DNA of 64,000 nt, taken from Bacteroidales bacterium UBA3844. GTDB lineage: Bacteria > Bacteroidota > Bacteroidia > Bacteroidales > Paludibacteraceae. The translations under genes and the position numbers were made by a program. The notes below the pieces were generated by a model, which saw only the letters and a program-made list of their open reading frames with translations, ran no database searches and was not told where the DNA came from. The DNA lies in assembly GCA_002392915.1 (NCBI GenBank), contig DGHQ01000006.1, forward strand, positions 18,133 through 82,132. Reading direction: 5' to 3'. The stretch's first letter is position 1; each line of letters begins with the position of its first letter. This document shows positions 35,744-44,100 of this stretch, one piece after another.

Positions 35744-36559
35744 TCACCAATTAAGTGGATTTAGACTTGACAATGTTGATTTTAAGCTCTCATATGCCGT
35801 CTTGCAAACAGCCTTTGCTCCTTCGTAGATCTTCTTACCCGCAGAAACGGCAGCACGACCCATAGATTTAGCGACATCGTATCCTATAGCCAAAATCTTT
35901 GCTGACTTTTCAACTACCTTTTTGCCTGCATTACAAAGATTTTCTGCGACAACCGGCAATTTATCAACTGCCCAATCAGCCACTTTCTTTGCCCCTTCTT
36001 TCACTAATTTCTTTGCAGGCTCAGGAATAGCATCCCATACATGGACAGCAACTTTCACAACTGGTACAGGGCAATACTTTGCTGCTTTTTTTAGCAGCCA
36101 CGAGAATCCCTTGTCTTTTACCCAATCTTTTACTTTTCCATTACAATTCACCCAAAGAGACTTGGCCATACCCCATACCTTTCCCAAGAAAGATACCTTT
36201 TTATGCTCTTGATATTCTTGCTGAGAAATTTCATTCTTCGCTAATTTGTAGTTACGACGGGCATCACGAAGAAATTCTGCAGCTTGTATAGCCGCTTCAA
36301 TACTTTTTTCCTGATTCCATCCAAATTTCTCGGAAGCCATTTTTGCGGCAGCCACTGCTACAGACTTCTCCAAATATGAGTCTTCCTTATAATTCTCTTT
36401 AAGTGTACGTTTGAAATAATCATCTACAATTGGAGTATTTACCAATTCCTTCACAACCGGCATATTGTCCAACATTTCTGATTTTCGCACATCGTTCAAC
36501 AGAGTAACATAATCTAAATGATCAGAAAAAAACTGCTTTATCTTACTAAAAACTGCCAT
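35744..36559 (-). CDS. Unrecognised helical, Lys/Ala-rich protein of the AAA+/FGE operon
   Basis: 271 residues from the ATG at 36559, which has a strong AGGAGG site a few bases upstream; a TTG two codons earlier is less likely. No family recognised. The N-terminal 110 residues are charged helices. The remainder is rich in amphipathic repeats of Ala, Lys, Val and Trp (AKKLVKEGAKKVADWAVDKL, GKKVVEKSAKILAIGYDV, GKKIYEGAKAVCKTAYESL), which resemble membrane-active or lipid-droplet-like helices. A membrane-associating or pore-like role is possible but speculative. It lies 2 bases after the acidic protein gene, which could neutralise its positive charge. Confidence 0.6.
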   Translation of the reverse strand: MAVFSKIKQFFSDHLDYVTLLNDVRKSEMLDNMPVVKELVNTPIVDDYFKRTLKENYKEDSYLEKSVAVAAAKMASEKFGWNQEKSIEAAIQAAEFLRDARRNYKLAKNEISQQEYQEHKKVSFLGKVWGMAKSLWVNCNGKVKDWVKDKGFSWLLKKAAKYCPVPVVKVAVHVWDAIPEPAKKLVKEGAKKVADWAVDKLPVVAENLCNAGKKVVEKSAKILAIGYDVAKSMGRAAVSAGKKIYEGAKAVCKTAYESLKSTLSSLNPLNW

Positions 36560-36561
36560 AA

Positions 36562-37014
36562 TCAATCCTCCTTTTCTGCATCCTTAAGTTCTTCATCTGT
36601 CAACTCTCTGCCAGCCATATCAGCCGCATAACCTTTCGACTCGTCATTAATTATCTCGTCAAGACCCTTTTCAATTTCAATGTCTTTCTGATGGTCATCA
36701 GACAATGACGGATCTACCTCTCCTGCCAAATCTCGGAATTTGTCAGAGCCCCATTCATCGACACTTCTGTCATCTGTCTTTGTATAATACTCTTTGATGG
36801 CATCATTAGTATTATCTACAGCATCTAATATGGTGTTGTAATCCTCTGCTGTAAGAGGTTTCCAATCAGCATCATGCTCCATTGGAGTCTCCTGATTATC
36901 CAAACCAAATTTAACTAATGATTCATTTTCATTCTCTCCGCTCTTAAATCGGGAAAGAATAAATTCCAAAAACTTCACAAAGAAGTTCTGGTCTTTTTTC
37001 TGGTCTTTTTTCAT
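36562..37014 (-). CDS. Unrecognised acidic small protein, first gene of the AAA+/FGE operon
   Basis: 150 residues. A short basic N-terminus (MKKDQKKDQNFFVKFLEFIL) precedes a strongly acidic body (DEWGSDKFRDLAGEVDPSLS, EIEKGLDEIINDE) ending in EELKDAEKED. No domain or signal recognised. Two bases separate its stop from the next ATG, and the reading frames are packed tightly down the operon. The acidic/cationic pairing with the next protein could mean direct binding, for example an inhibitor or chaperone, but nothing in the sequence proves it. Confidence 0.55.
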   Translation of the reverse strand: MKKDQKKDQNFFVKFLEFILSRFKSGENENESLVKFGLDNQETPMEHDADWKPLTAEDYNTILDAVDNTNDAIKEYYTKTDDRSVDEWGSDKFRDLAGEVDPSLSDDHQKDIEIEKGLDEIINDESKGYAADMAGRELTDEELKDAEKED

Positions 37015-37133
37015 AATACCTAATAATTTTATCCTTTGCTTAAAATCTTTCCTAAATTATATAACATTTTTTATTTAGAGTATTTTTTAATGTAATTTTT
37101 TCTTTTTTATGCTAACTAACATGAAAACATCCC

Positions 37134-37210
37134 ACGTCTATTTTCGACGCAAGATTAAAAATCCACCCCCTGTCGGTGGCGAATACAGAATCCGACAGAG
37201 GGGAAATATG
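37134..37210. repeat. 77-bp direct repeat, copy 2
   Basis: Same element as at 32583-32659, with A-to-C and A-to-G differences at two positions. Here the arms CCCCTGTCGG and CCGACAGAGGGG make a longer imperfect stem. It lies 119 bases upstream of the operon's first start codon and just past the 3' end of the gene at 37240. With the other copy it brackets the four genes exactly and in the same orientation. Confidence 0.85.
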
Positions 37211-37239
37211 TGTGTGTTTTCTTTGGGGGCAAGTTATAC

Positions 37240-37692
37240 TTAAAAATCCCAAGACCATCCATGACCTAAATCCCAATGCTCATCATAAACAAATTCGAAG
37301 TATGGAAGAGCAAACTCTTTCTCAATCATAGAATAAAATTCAGACTCTATTGGTTTTGCCCACTGTCCTACAAAAACGATGAATTTATCTATATTCCAGG
37401 CAACTCTTCCTCTTGGAACTTGAGTATAATCTCCTTTGAATTTAGTTGTCTCATGTTTTGCTTGTGCTTTGAAATATTCATTGGCCCAAACTTGACGATG
37501 CAAATGAGGATAATTGATGAATGGCAAACCATTGTCTGCAGCTTCTTCCACCTGTTTAGGAGTAAGTTCCTGTTTACAGACACCAAAAAAAGATTTGTCT
37601 TCCATGTCATACCAAAATATTCCAACCTGCGGCATCGGTTCATCTAATGCACGCATCGCATCCATTTGTTTCTGAATTTCTTCTTCTGACAT
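37240..37692 (-). CDS. Conserved hypothetical protein
   Basis: 150 residues from the ATG at 37692; a GTG at 37740 would add 16 residues with little support. No signal peptide or membrane segment. It has dense aromatic content (VGIFWYDMEDKSFFGVCK, INYPHLHRQVWANEYF, FEFVYDEHWDLGHGWSWDF) and the conserved-looking GDYTQVPRGRVAWN. It resembles an uncharacterised family found in Bacteroidetes and Clostridia, but I cannot name it. It is 78 bases downstream of the pseudokinase gene and outside the repeat-bracketed operon. Confidence 0.65.
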   Translation of the reverse strand: MSEEEIQKQMDAMRALDEPMPQVGIFWYDMEDKSFFGVCKQELTPKQVEEAADNGLPFINYPHLHRQVWANEYFKAQAKHETTKFKGDYTQVPRGRVAWNIDKFIVFVGQWAKPIESEFYSMIEKEFALPYFEFVYDEHWDLGHGWSWDF

Positions 37693-37769
37693 ATCTGTAT
37701 ATTTTACTTGAAATAATAAAATGATTTTTGGAGATGTCACATGGTTTCAAAACTCAAAATGCCCGTGTA

Positions 37770-38561
37770 TTACGATCTCTTCTTAACAATTTCTATCACT
37801 TCCTGAAAGGCTTTGTGGTATCTATCCTGCTCATCGGCAGACATTTTTGATTTCACTTTCTCAAACTCATCCTTAACATTAGAAAGCTGTGTCAAAACCT
37901 TATGTTGACTTACTCCGGGGATTGCCTCGGCGTCTTTCTTAGCCTTTCTCAACTTCTCCATAATCGGAGCGAAAACGGCACTCTCCTGCTCTACCTTTAC
38001 CGACTCTTCTTTCTTAGTCTCCACAGTTTTCGTTTCAACTTTCTTTTCTGAGTTTACTGTTGTTGTTTCTATCTCTACTGGTGGTTCTGACGACACGAAA
38101 AAAGCGGCACCTGCACCTATAACAGCAACTAAAATAAGTGGCCATTTTAATTTCGTTAGCAAAGATGGCTTAGCAGCGTCTTTTTTATCATCCTGAGTTA
38201 AGTTGTCTGAGTCGCTTGAATCATCATGTATGATTATAGCACCGTCGTCTTCATATTTGACATAGTAGGCTGTATTGTTCTCTTCAAATACTTCAAGAAT
38301 GCCTTTATTCAATCTATCCAATGCATCGCTTTTGAATTTATCTCGCATCGTTGCGACATCTTCTGAATCATAAGCAACACTATTGTTTTTCTCGCGTCGA
38401 CAAATATCTTTCACAAAAAACTCTGTCACCACGACATTTCTGTTGTCGCCGAATTTATCGGAAAGATAAGTGATTTCCAAATCACTTTGACTTAAAATTT
38501 TCTCTATTCGATAAGCACCTCCTTTAAGAAGTGTGTCTTGTTGTAGCGCTTGCATATTCAT
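37770..38561 (-). CDS. Membrane-anchored truncated pseudokinase (Ser/Thr kinase N-lobe only)
   Basis: 263 residues. Residues about 10-105 align with the N-lobe of Bacteroidetes Ser/Thr kinases: LLKGGAYRIEKIL, ITYLSDKFGDNR, VVVTEFFVKDICRRE, then ILEVFEENNTAYYVKYED. The glycine-rich loop GQGGFG is replaced by SQSDLE. The VAIK lysine is Thr46 in VVVTEFF. The whole C-lobe (HRD, DFG) is missing, so catalysis is impossible. A membrane segment (139-158, ILVAVIGAGAAFFV) and a Lys/Glu-rich helical tail follow. It probably serves as a binding or scaffold protein. A promoter element lies at 38604-38611. The start is the first ATG; an upstream TTG is possible. Confidence 0.7.
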   Translation of the reverse strand: MNMQALQQDTLLKGGAYRIEKILSQSDLEITYLSDKFGDNRNVVVTEFFVKDICRREKNNSVAYDSEDVATMRDKFKSDALDRLNKGILEVFEENNTAYYVKYEDDGAIIIHDDSSDSDNLTQDDKKDAAKPSLLTKLKWPLILVAVIGAGAAFFVSSEPPVEIETTTVNSEKKVETKTVETKKEESVKVEQESAVFAPIMEKLRKAKKDAEAIPGVSQHKVLTQLSNVKDEFEKVKSKMSADEQDRYHKAFQEVIEIVKKRS

Positions 38562-38603
38562 AGACAAATGTTTTTTTTGATGACGGCATTGATTAATTTC
38601 CTA

Positions 38604-38611
38604 CAAATCTA
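38604..38611 (-). promoter_or_regulatory. Bacteroidetes -7 promoter element for the pseudokinase gene
   Basis: The minus strand reads TAGATTTG (TAnnTTTG), 42 bases before the ATG. Confidence 0.4.
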
Positions 38612-38647
38612 ACAAATAGTTGCTAAATTGTTAATCACACAAAACAA

Positions 38648-38673
38648 AAAAGACGTGAACCTTCACGTCTTTT
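38648..38673 (-). terminator. Terminator of the glycosyltransferase gene
   Basis: AAAAGACGTGAA (38648-38659) and TTCACGTCTTTT (38662-38673) form a perfect 12-bp stem with a 2-base loop, followed on the minus strand by TTTTTGTTTTG. Confidence 0.75.
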
Positions 38674-38705
38674 AGAATTATAAATGCATAATCAGCTATT
38701 CAGCG

Positions 38706-39839
38706 TTACGCTTTTTTATTTAGCAAATAAGCATATTGCTCTTTCAATGTCTCAACCTCTTTCTGGATTGTAAACAACGTAACAACTCTACTTCTTGCGT
38801 TCTCCGACAACTGTTTGCGCAACTCGTCATTCTGAAGCAATCTGTCTACCGCAGCTGCGTATGCCACAACATCTCTGTTGGGAACCTCAAGACCGGTCTC
38901 TCCATTCGGGCAAACCCAGTTCACACCACTGCCCTCAATTGTGTATGTCACCGCTGGCGTGCCACAATACATTGCCTCAGCAAGTGTTAGGCCGAATCCT
39001 TCTGCCTTAGTGTACGACGGGAATGCAAAGACATCCGCCGCATGATAATAGCAACGCAAGTCGGAATCATTCATTCTGCCCAAGAAATGGATTCTGTCTG
39101 AGAATTTAGCCAACTGCATCATCTCGTCTGTTGTCGGTCCATCACCTCCTACATAGATCACGCAATCCGATTTGATCAACTTCTCCGCTTCAATCAAATC
39201 CTCCAAACCTTTATGACGAACGTGTCTTCCAGCATGGAACACAATTTTTTTGCCATTAGCTGCCTGCTTGATTTTTTCCACTTTTTCCTGCTCGCCTGGC
39301 TGAAGATCATACTTAGTGATGTCGATAGCGCTTGCAAGCACCACCGTCTTATCCTGGAAATCTTTCAATACAGGAGACGATTTCTTATAGTTTTCAGAAG
39401 TCGTGGCAATCATATCAGCTCTCTCAAGCATCTTTCTCTCAATGCCTTTGATAAACTGATACATCACTTTCTGTGCAGTGACATCAAGATGATAATGGAC
39501 ATAGAGCTTTACATCATCCGGAATAAGTCTCAACATCAAAGCCATCACAAACGGATTCGGATGATGGAAATGAATAATATCAGGTTTCCACTCTACGATA
39601 TACTTCTTGAGTAATTTATAATATGAAAAGGATAAACTCTGACGAAGCAACATCAAAAAAACTCCGGCTTTGCTTACCTTTACCCCATTATGTTCTTCTT
39701 CTTTATCCTCCTTATCTTCGCTGAATGCCACTACATGCACATCATATTCGTCTTTTATTCCTTCCGACAAATATTGGCAAGTGGCCTGCGTTCCTCCTAC
39801 CAAAGGATAATAGTAATTAGATATTTGCAGAACTTTCAT
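38706..39839 (-). CDS. Glycosyltransferase, family GT4
   Basis: 377 residues, GT-B fold. The N-terminal acceptor domain begins MKVLQISNYYYPLVGGTQ, and the donor domain has VFHAGRHVRHKGLEDLIEA, IHFLGRMNDSDLRCYY and the E-x7-E motif in KAEGFGLTLAEAMYCGTP, with the first Glu as nucleotide-sugar contact. It transfers a sugar from a nucleotide donor, likely in capsule, O-antigen or glycoprotein synthesis. No other glycan gene is adjacent, so the product cannot be assigned. The promoter at 39898-39928 is nearly ideal and the terminator strong, so it is a single-gene unit. Confidence 0.9.
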   Translation of the reverse strand: MKVLQISNYYYPLVGGTQATCQYLSEGIKDEYDVHVVAFSEDKEDKEEEHNGVKVSKAGVFLMLLRQSLSFSYYKLLKKYIVEWKPDIIHFHHPNPFVMALMLRLIPDDVKLYVHYHLDVTAQKVMYQFIKGIERKMLERADMIATTSENYKKSSPVLKDFQDKTVVLASAIDITKYDLQPGEQEKVEKIKQAANGKKIVFHAGRHVRHKGLEDLIEAEKLIKSDCVIYVGGDGPTTDEMMQLAKFSDRIHFLGRMNDSDLRCYYHAADVFAFPSYTKAEGFGLTLAEAMYCGTPAVTYTIEGSGVNWVCPNGETGLEVPNRDVVAYAAAVDRLLQNDELRKQLSENARSRVVTLFTIQKEVETLKEQYAYLLNKKA

Positions 39840-39897
39840 TATCTTTAACTAATGTTGGCTGTTCGTTTCAACAAGTTGCCTCCAACAAATTTTTGAG

Positions 39898-39928
39898 CAA
39901 ATGTAGGTATATTTTTTTTCTACACAAA
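39898..39928 (-). promoter_or_regulatory. Full Bacteroidetes promoter (TTTG-19-TAnnTTTG) for the GT4 gene
   Basis: On the minus strand TTTG (39925-39928) is followed after exactly 19 bases by TACATTTG (39898-39905). This is a consensus match for the primary sigma factor of Bacteroidetes, about 60 bases before the ATG. Confidence 0.65.
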
Positions 39929-39952
39929 GAATATACCTACTAAATAGTCTGT

Positions 39953-40897
39953 TTATTCTATAATTTTTAGATTGTCCACCCATAGTTTATCACCTACAGC
40001 ACCACAAAAAGCTCCTCCATACCCACTTGAGAAACGTATAATAATATGTGTGGGCATCTCATCAGGATCTGCATATTCCTTCTCTGAAATCTGCATTTTC
40101 TCTCCTTTGCTGTTGATTCCCCAATATGGATATTTGGGATAATCCACACCCATATAGTCCTGATAATTTGGCTCATTTGTAATGTCGCCATACTGAAGTG
40201 GAAGTTCAAAACCGTTTTGCCAATTGATCACACTCTCCTTGATCCTCATATAGGCTGTGGCTACTCTCTTGGCATGAAGTTTGCCACTCGCGTCTTCCCA
40301 ACGTCTTTGAAGGACTACAGAGACCTCCGCTTCATTTTTTCCTTCAAGATCCATAGACTTCGAGACCGACTTATATTGTCTTTTTCCGCCCACCTTAGCC
40401 TTATAGTCGAACTTTATGGCTCTTGGTTTGGCTGTATAAGGCACTCCCTGCATCATATATTGCATAGGATTGTCGGAACTCTCAATCGGCTCAAGTAGAA
40501 AGCCCGTGAAGACGCTGCCTGATGCCATACACGTAAGGTTTACCATACCGAGCACTTTCACCTCCTCCAACTTGCTTTCTATCCTCAAGCAATAGCCATT
40601 GCCTCGTTTTTCAGGGTAGACGGTGGTGCTCGCCTTATCCACACTTGCCGCATGGATCAGGCTACTGGATGTTTCCCATGGAGAGTCGGTTCTCTTTCGT
40701 GGACCTGTTTCATTAATAGTGTCTGGTTTTCCGATTTCGTAGATTTGCCTGACATTTCCACCAATCAGAAAACTTTCTTTGATATTTCTCACCTGCCAAC
40801 TGTCGAAATCAGAATACTTCAGCTGAGTGACTTTCAGCTGAGCCATCCCGACAAGTGCAGGAGCTAATAATAGTGTCGAAAAAATTCGTTTAACCAT
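39953..40897 (-). CDS. PCMD-domain secreted protein
   Basis: 314 residues with a signal peptide (about 1-19, ending GMAQ). The body matches the putative carbohydrate metabolism domain: FDSWQ near residue 31, a beta-rich jelly-roll pattern (ASGSVFTGFLLE, PRAIKFDYKAKVG) and the C-terminal KLWVDNLKIIE, which is typical of this fold. Members are found beside surface glycan and adhesin genes in Bacteroidales; a carbohydrate-binding role is proposed but not shown. It lies downstream of the 1733-residue surface protein, with a 259-base gap. Confidence 0.75.
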   Translation of the reverse strand: MVKRIFSTLLLAPALVGMAQLKVTQLKYSDFDSWQVRNIKESFLIGGNVRQIYEIGKPDTINETGPRKRTDSPWETSSSLIHAASVDKASTTVYPEKRGNGYCLRIESKLEEVKVLGMVNLTCMASGSVFTGFLLEPIESSDNPMQYMMQGVPYTAKPRAIKFDYKAKVGGKRQYKSVSKSMDLEGKNEAEVSVVLQRRWEDASGKLHAKRVATAYMRIKESVINWQNGFELPLQYGDITNEPNYQDYMGVDYPKYPYWGINSKGEKMQISEKEYADPDEMPTHIIIRFSSGYGGAFCGAVGDKLWVDNLKIIE

Positions 40898-41156
40898 AAA
40901 TTCTTTAACGATACGTTCGCTAAATTATACATTTTATCCAATTCTTCACATTTTTTGTCCATTTTTTCTATTATTACATGCTATTTTACTATAATTTTCT
41001 GATTGATAATATATAATACAATATAAAATCATTCAAATGCAGTTGATATAAATTCACAAAAAATCCGCAAAACATAAAATAAATTATTGTTTTGCGGATC
41101 AAATGTTTTATTAAAAGTCGACTACAAATTCAGTTTTTTTCTTTTATTCATAATAT

Positions 41157-44100
41157 CTATCTTCTCATCAATGTGAAATGTCCTTCATACAGCTTATCAA
41201 TCTCAGGAACATCAAGTATATACCAGTAGTCTGTAGACGGTAATTTTCTGCCATTATACTCACCACTCCATCCATCTGTGTTTCCTTTTTCCTTAAAAAG
41301 TAGTTTTCCAAATCTGTCGTAAATATACAACACTGAATTTGGATAATTTTCTATATTCTCGACTACCCAGTTTTCATCACCTTGGTAGAAATAAATTGGA
41401 AATTCTGGCTCAATAAATGGGACTCTGAACTGATAAGACGACGAGCATCCTAGACTATCAGAGACTTCAACATCATAAAATTTTCCGACGACTGCATTTT
41501 CAAGCAAGTTAGATATTGTCTTTCCATCTCCATTATGATAATCAAAATAAAGTGTCTCATTAGTGTTCTCCACATTCATCTGATAAGTATGATTTCCAAT
41601 TTCCTCATGAGATGAGATACGCGGAATCGGGGCTACTGTTACAGTAGCATTCACCTCTTCTTGGCAATTGTGACTATACGCCACAACATTATAAGTGATT
41701 GTCGACTCAGGAGTTAAATCGACAAACGATCCAACTTTATTCACAGAACTGTCGCCTTCAATTTTCCATTCGATTCTATCGTAAGCTCTTTCTGTGACTG
41801 CCTCCAAATGTGCAGCGTCTCCCTCACATATTGAAGCATCTTCCACACTCAAACCTACTGGCTGGACCACTTCTATCTCTTGTTCACTTCCTTTTTCTTC
41901 ACAACCTAATTTTGAAATGGCCGACACTCGATATGTTGTATTGTCAGAAGGAGACACGACGATTTCGGAAACTCCTTCGTCTACTTTACTAAACTGTGAT
42001 TCATTCTCTCCTTTGCTTGCCCATATAATACCTTCTGTGTATGGATAATTCGTTGCCAACGTCACATTTTCATCTTTACATATACGTGATTCTGACGTTG
42101 TAAGCTCAACATTTTTCACATGCTCTACATCGACTACGAATTTCTCTGAAAATGTAGGACAAACAAGTGGTTTAGCCCAAAACTCATAAGTAGTGGTCTC
42201 TGTAGGCACATCTTCAGCAGTCAACTCATTTTTTGCAAAATTCTCATTTTCATTTTTCTTCCATCCATAAGATGTACAATTCTCAGTAATAGAAGCGTTC
42301 AGCAAAACGGTTGTTCCTTCACAAACTTCTGTAGGAACATTTTCCAACAAAACTGACACCGGTTCTTCAACAAACAATGACACTTCATTAGAGACTGCAC
42401 TTTGACAAGCCAATTCATCAGAAGATTCAACTATAAATGTAGCGGATTTAGTAGCTGTTATGTTTACCACATCTCCAGACTCTGCCATTTCAGAGAATTG
42501 TGATTCTCCATCATTCTTTTGTTTCCAAACCAACTTAGGAGCGTTAGTGGCATTCACTGACAAAACGACTGAACTATTTTCACACACTTCTGTATCACTG
42601 ATACTCAACGAAAGTTCAGTTTTCTTCTCCACTTTTACACTCACCTCCTTCTCAATAGCAGGGCATTTATCTCCTGTGATTGTAAACTTATATGTCGCAT
42701 CCTCTGTTGGAATATCCGAAGTAGACAAATCAGCATTACTAATCAATTCATTGCCTCGCTCCCATTTGAATGAGTTTGCCGACGTGAGTTTGGCATCAGC
42801 TATCAAATCCACTTTCTCTCCTTCACAGATGATTGCTGGCAGTGGTTGAAGTGTCACTTCCGCTATCTTCTCCACTTTTACGCTCACCTCTTTTTCAATT
42901 GCTGGACATTTATCCCCATATACTGTGAATTTATATGTGTCATCCTCAGCTGGAATTACAGAAATCTTTAGATCAACATCACCTAGGAGCTGACCATTCC
43001 CATCCTCCCACTTAAATGTGTTGGCAGACGTGAGTTTGGCATCAGCTATCAAATCTATCTCTTCACCTACACAAACTACCGATGGTTGTGGTTGCTGCAA
43101 CGTCACCTCTGCTTTCTTCTCCACTTTTACGCTTATCTCTTTTTCAATTGCAGGGCATTTATCTCCTGTGATCGTGAATTTATATGTTGCATCCTCTGTT
43201 GGAATATCCGAAATTGACAAATCAGCATCACTAATCAAGTCGTTGCCATTCTCCCATTTAAATCTGTTTGTAGACGTGAGTTTGGCATCAGCTATCAAAT
43301 CCACTTTCTCTCCTTCACAGATTACCGCTGGCAGTGGTTGCAGCGTCACATCAGCCATTTTCTCCACTTTTACGCTCACCTCTTTCTCAATTGCAGGACA
43401 TTTTCCTCCGGTAATTGTGAATTTATAAGTGGCATCCTCTGTTGGAATATCTGTCGTCTTCAAACCAATATCAGTAAGCAAATCATTGCCCTTCTCCCAC
43501 TTAAATGTGTTTGCTGACGTAAGTTTGGCATCGGCAACCAAATCCACATCAGTTCCTTCACAGATAATTGCAGGCAATGGTTCAAGCGTCACATCAGCTT
43601 TTTTCTCCACTTTCACGCTTAACTCTTTTTCAATTGTAGGGCATTTATCTCCTATGATTGTGAATTTATATGTAGCGTCCTCAGTTGGAATATCCGAAGT
43701 AGACAAATCAGCATCACTAATCAAGTCGTTGCCCTTCTCCCATTTGAATGCGTTAGTCGACGTGAGTTTGACATCAGCTATCAAATCCACTTTCTCTCCT
43801 TCACAGATGATTGCTGGCAGTGGTTGCAGCGTCACATCAGCCATACTTTCAACTTCTACAATCATTTTGTCTTCTATATTTGGACATGCATCTCCCAAAA
43901 TCGTAAATTTATATGTGACATTTTCTTCTGGAATATCAGTTGTGACCAAATCAACATCACTTAGCAGATTGCCATTTTTCTCCCATCTGAATGAGTTAGT
44001 CGACGTGAGTTTGGCATCGGCAACCAAATCTACTTTTTCACCTTTACAAACAACTGCTGGCAGTGGTTGCAGCGTCATTTCCGCTTTCTTCTCCACATCT

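Noticed and set aside
37770..38561. Active Ser/Thr kinase
   Set aside because: The glycine loop, VAIK lysine, HRD and DFG motifs are all missing.
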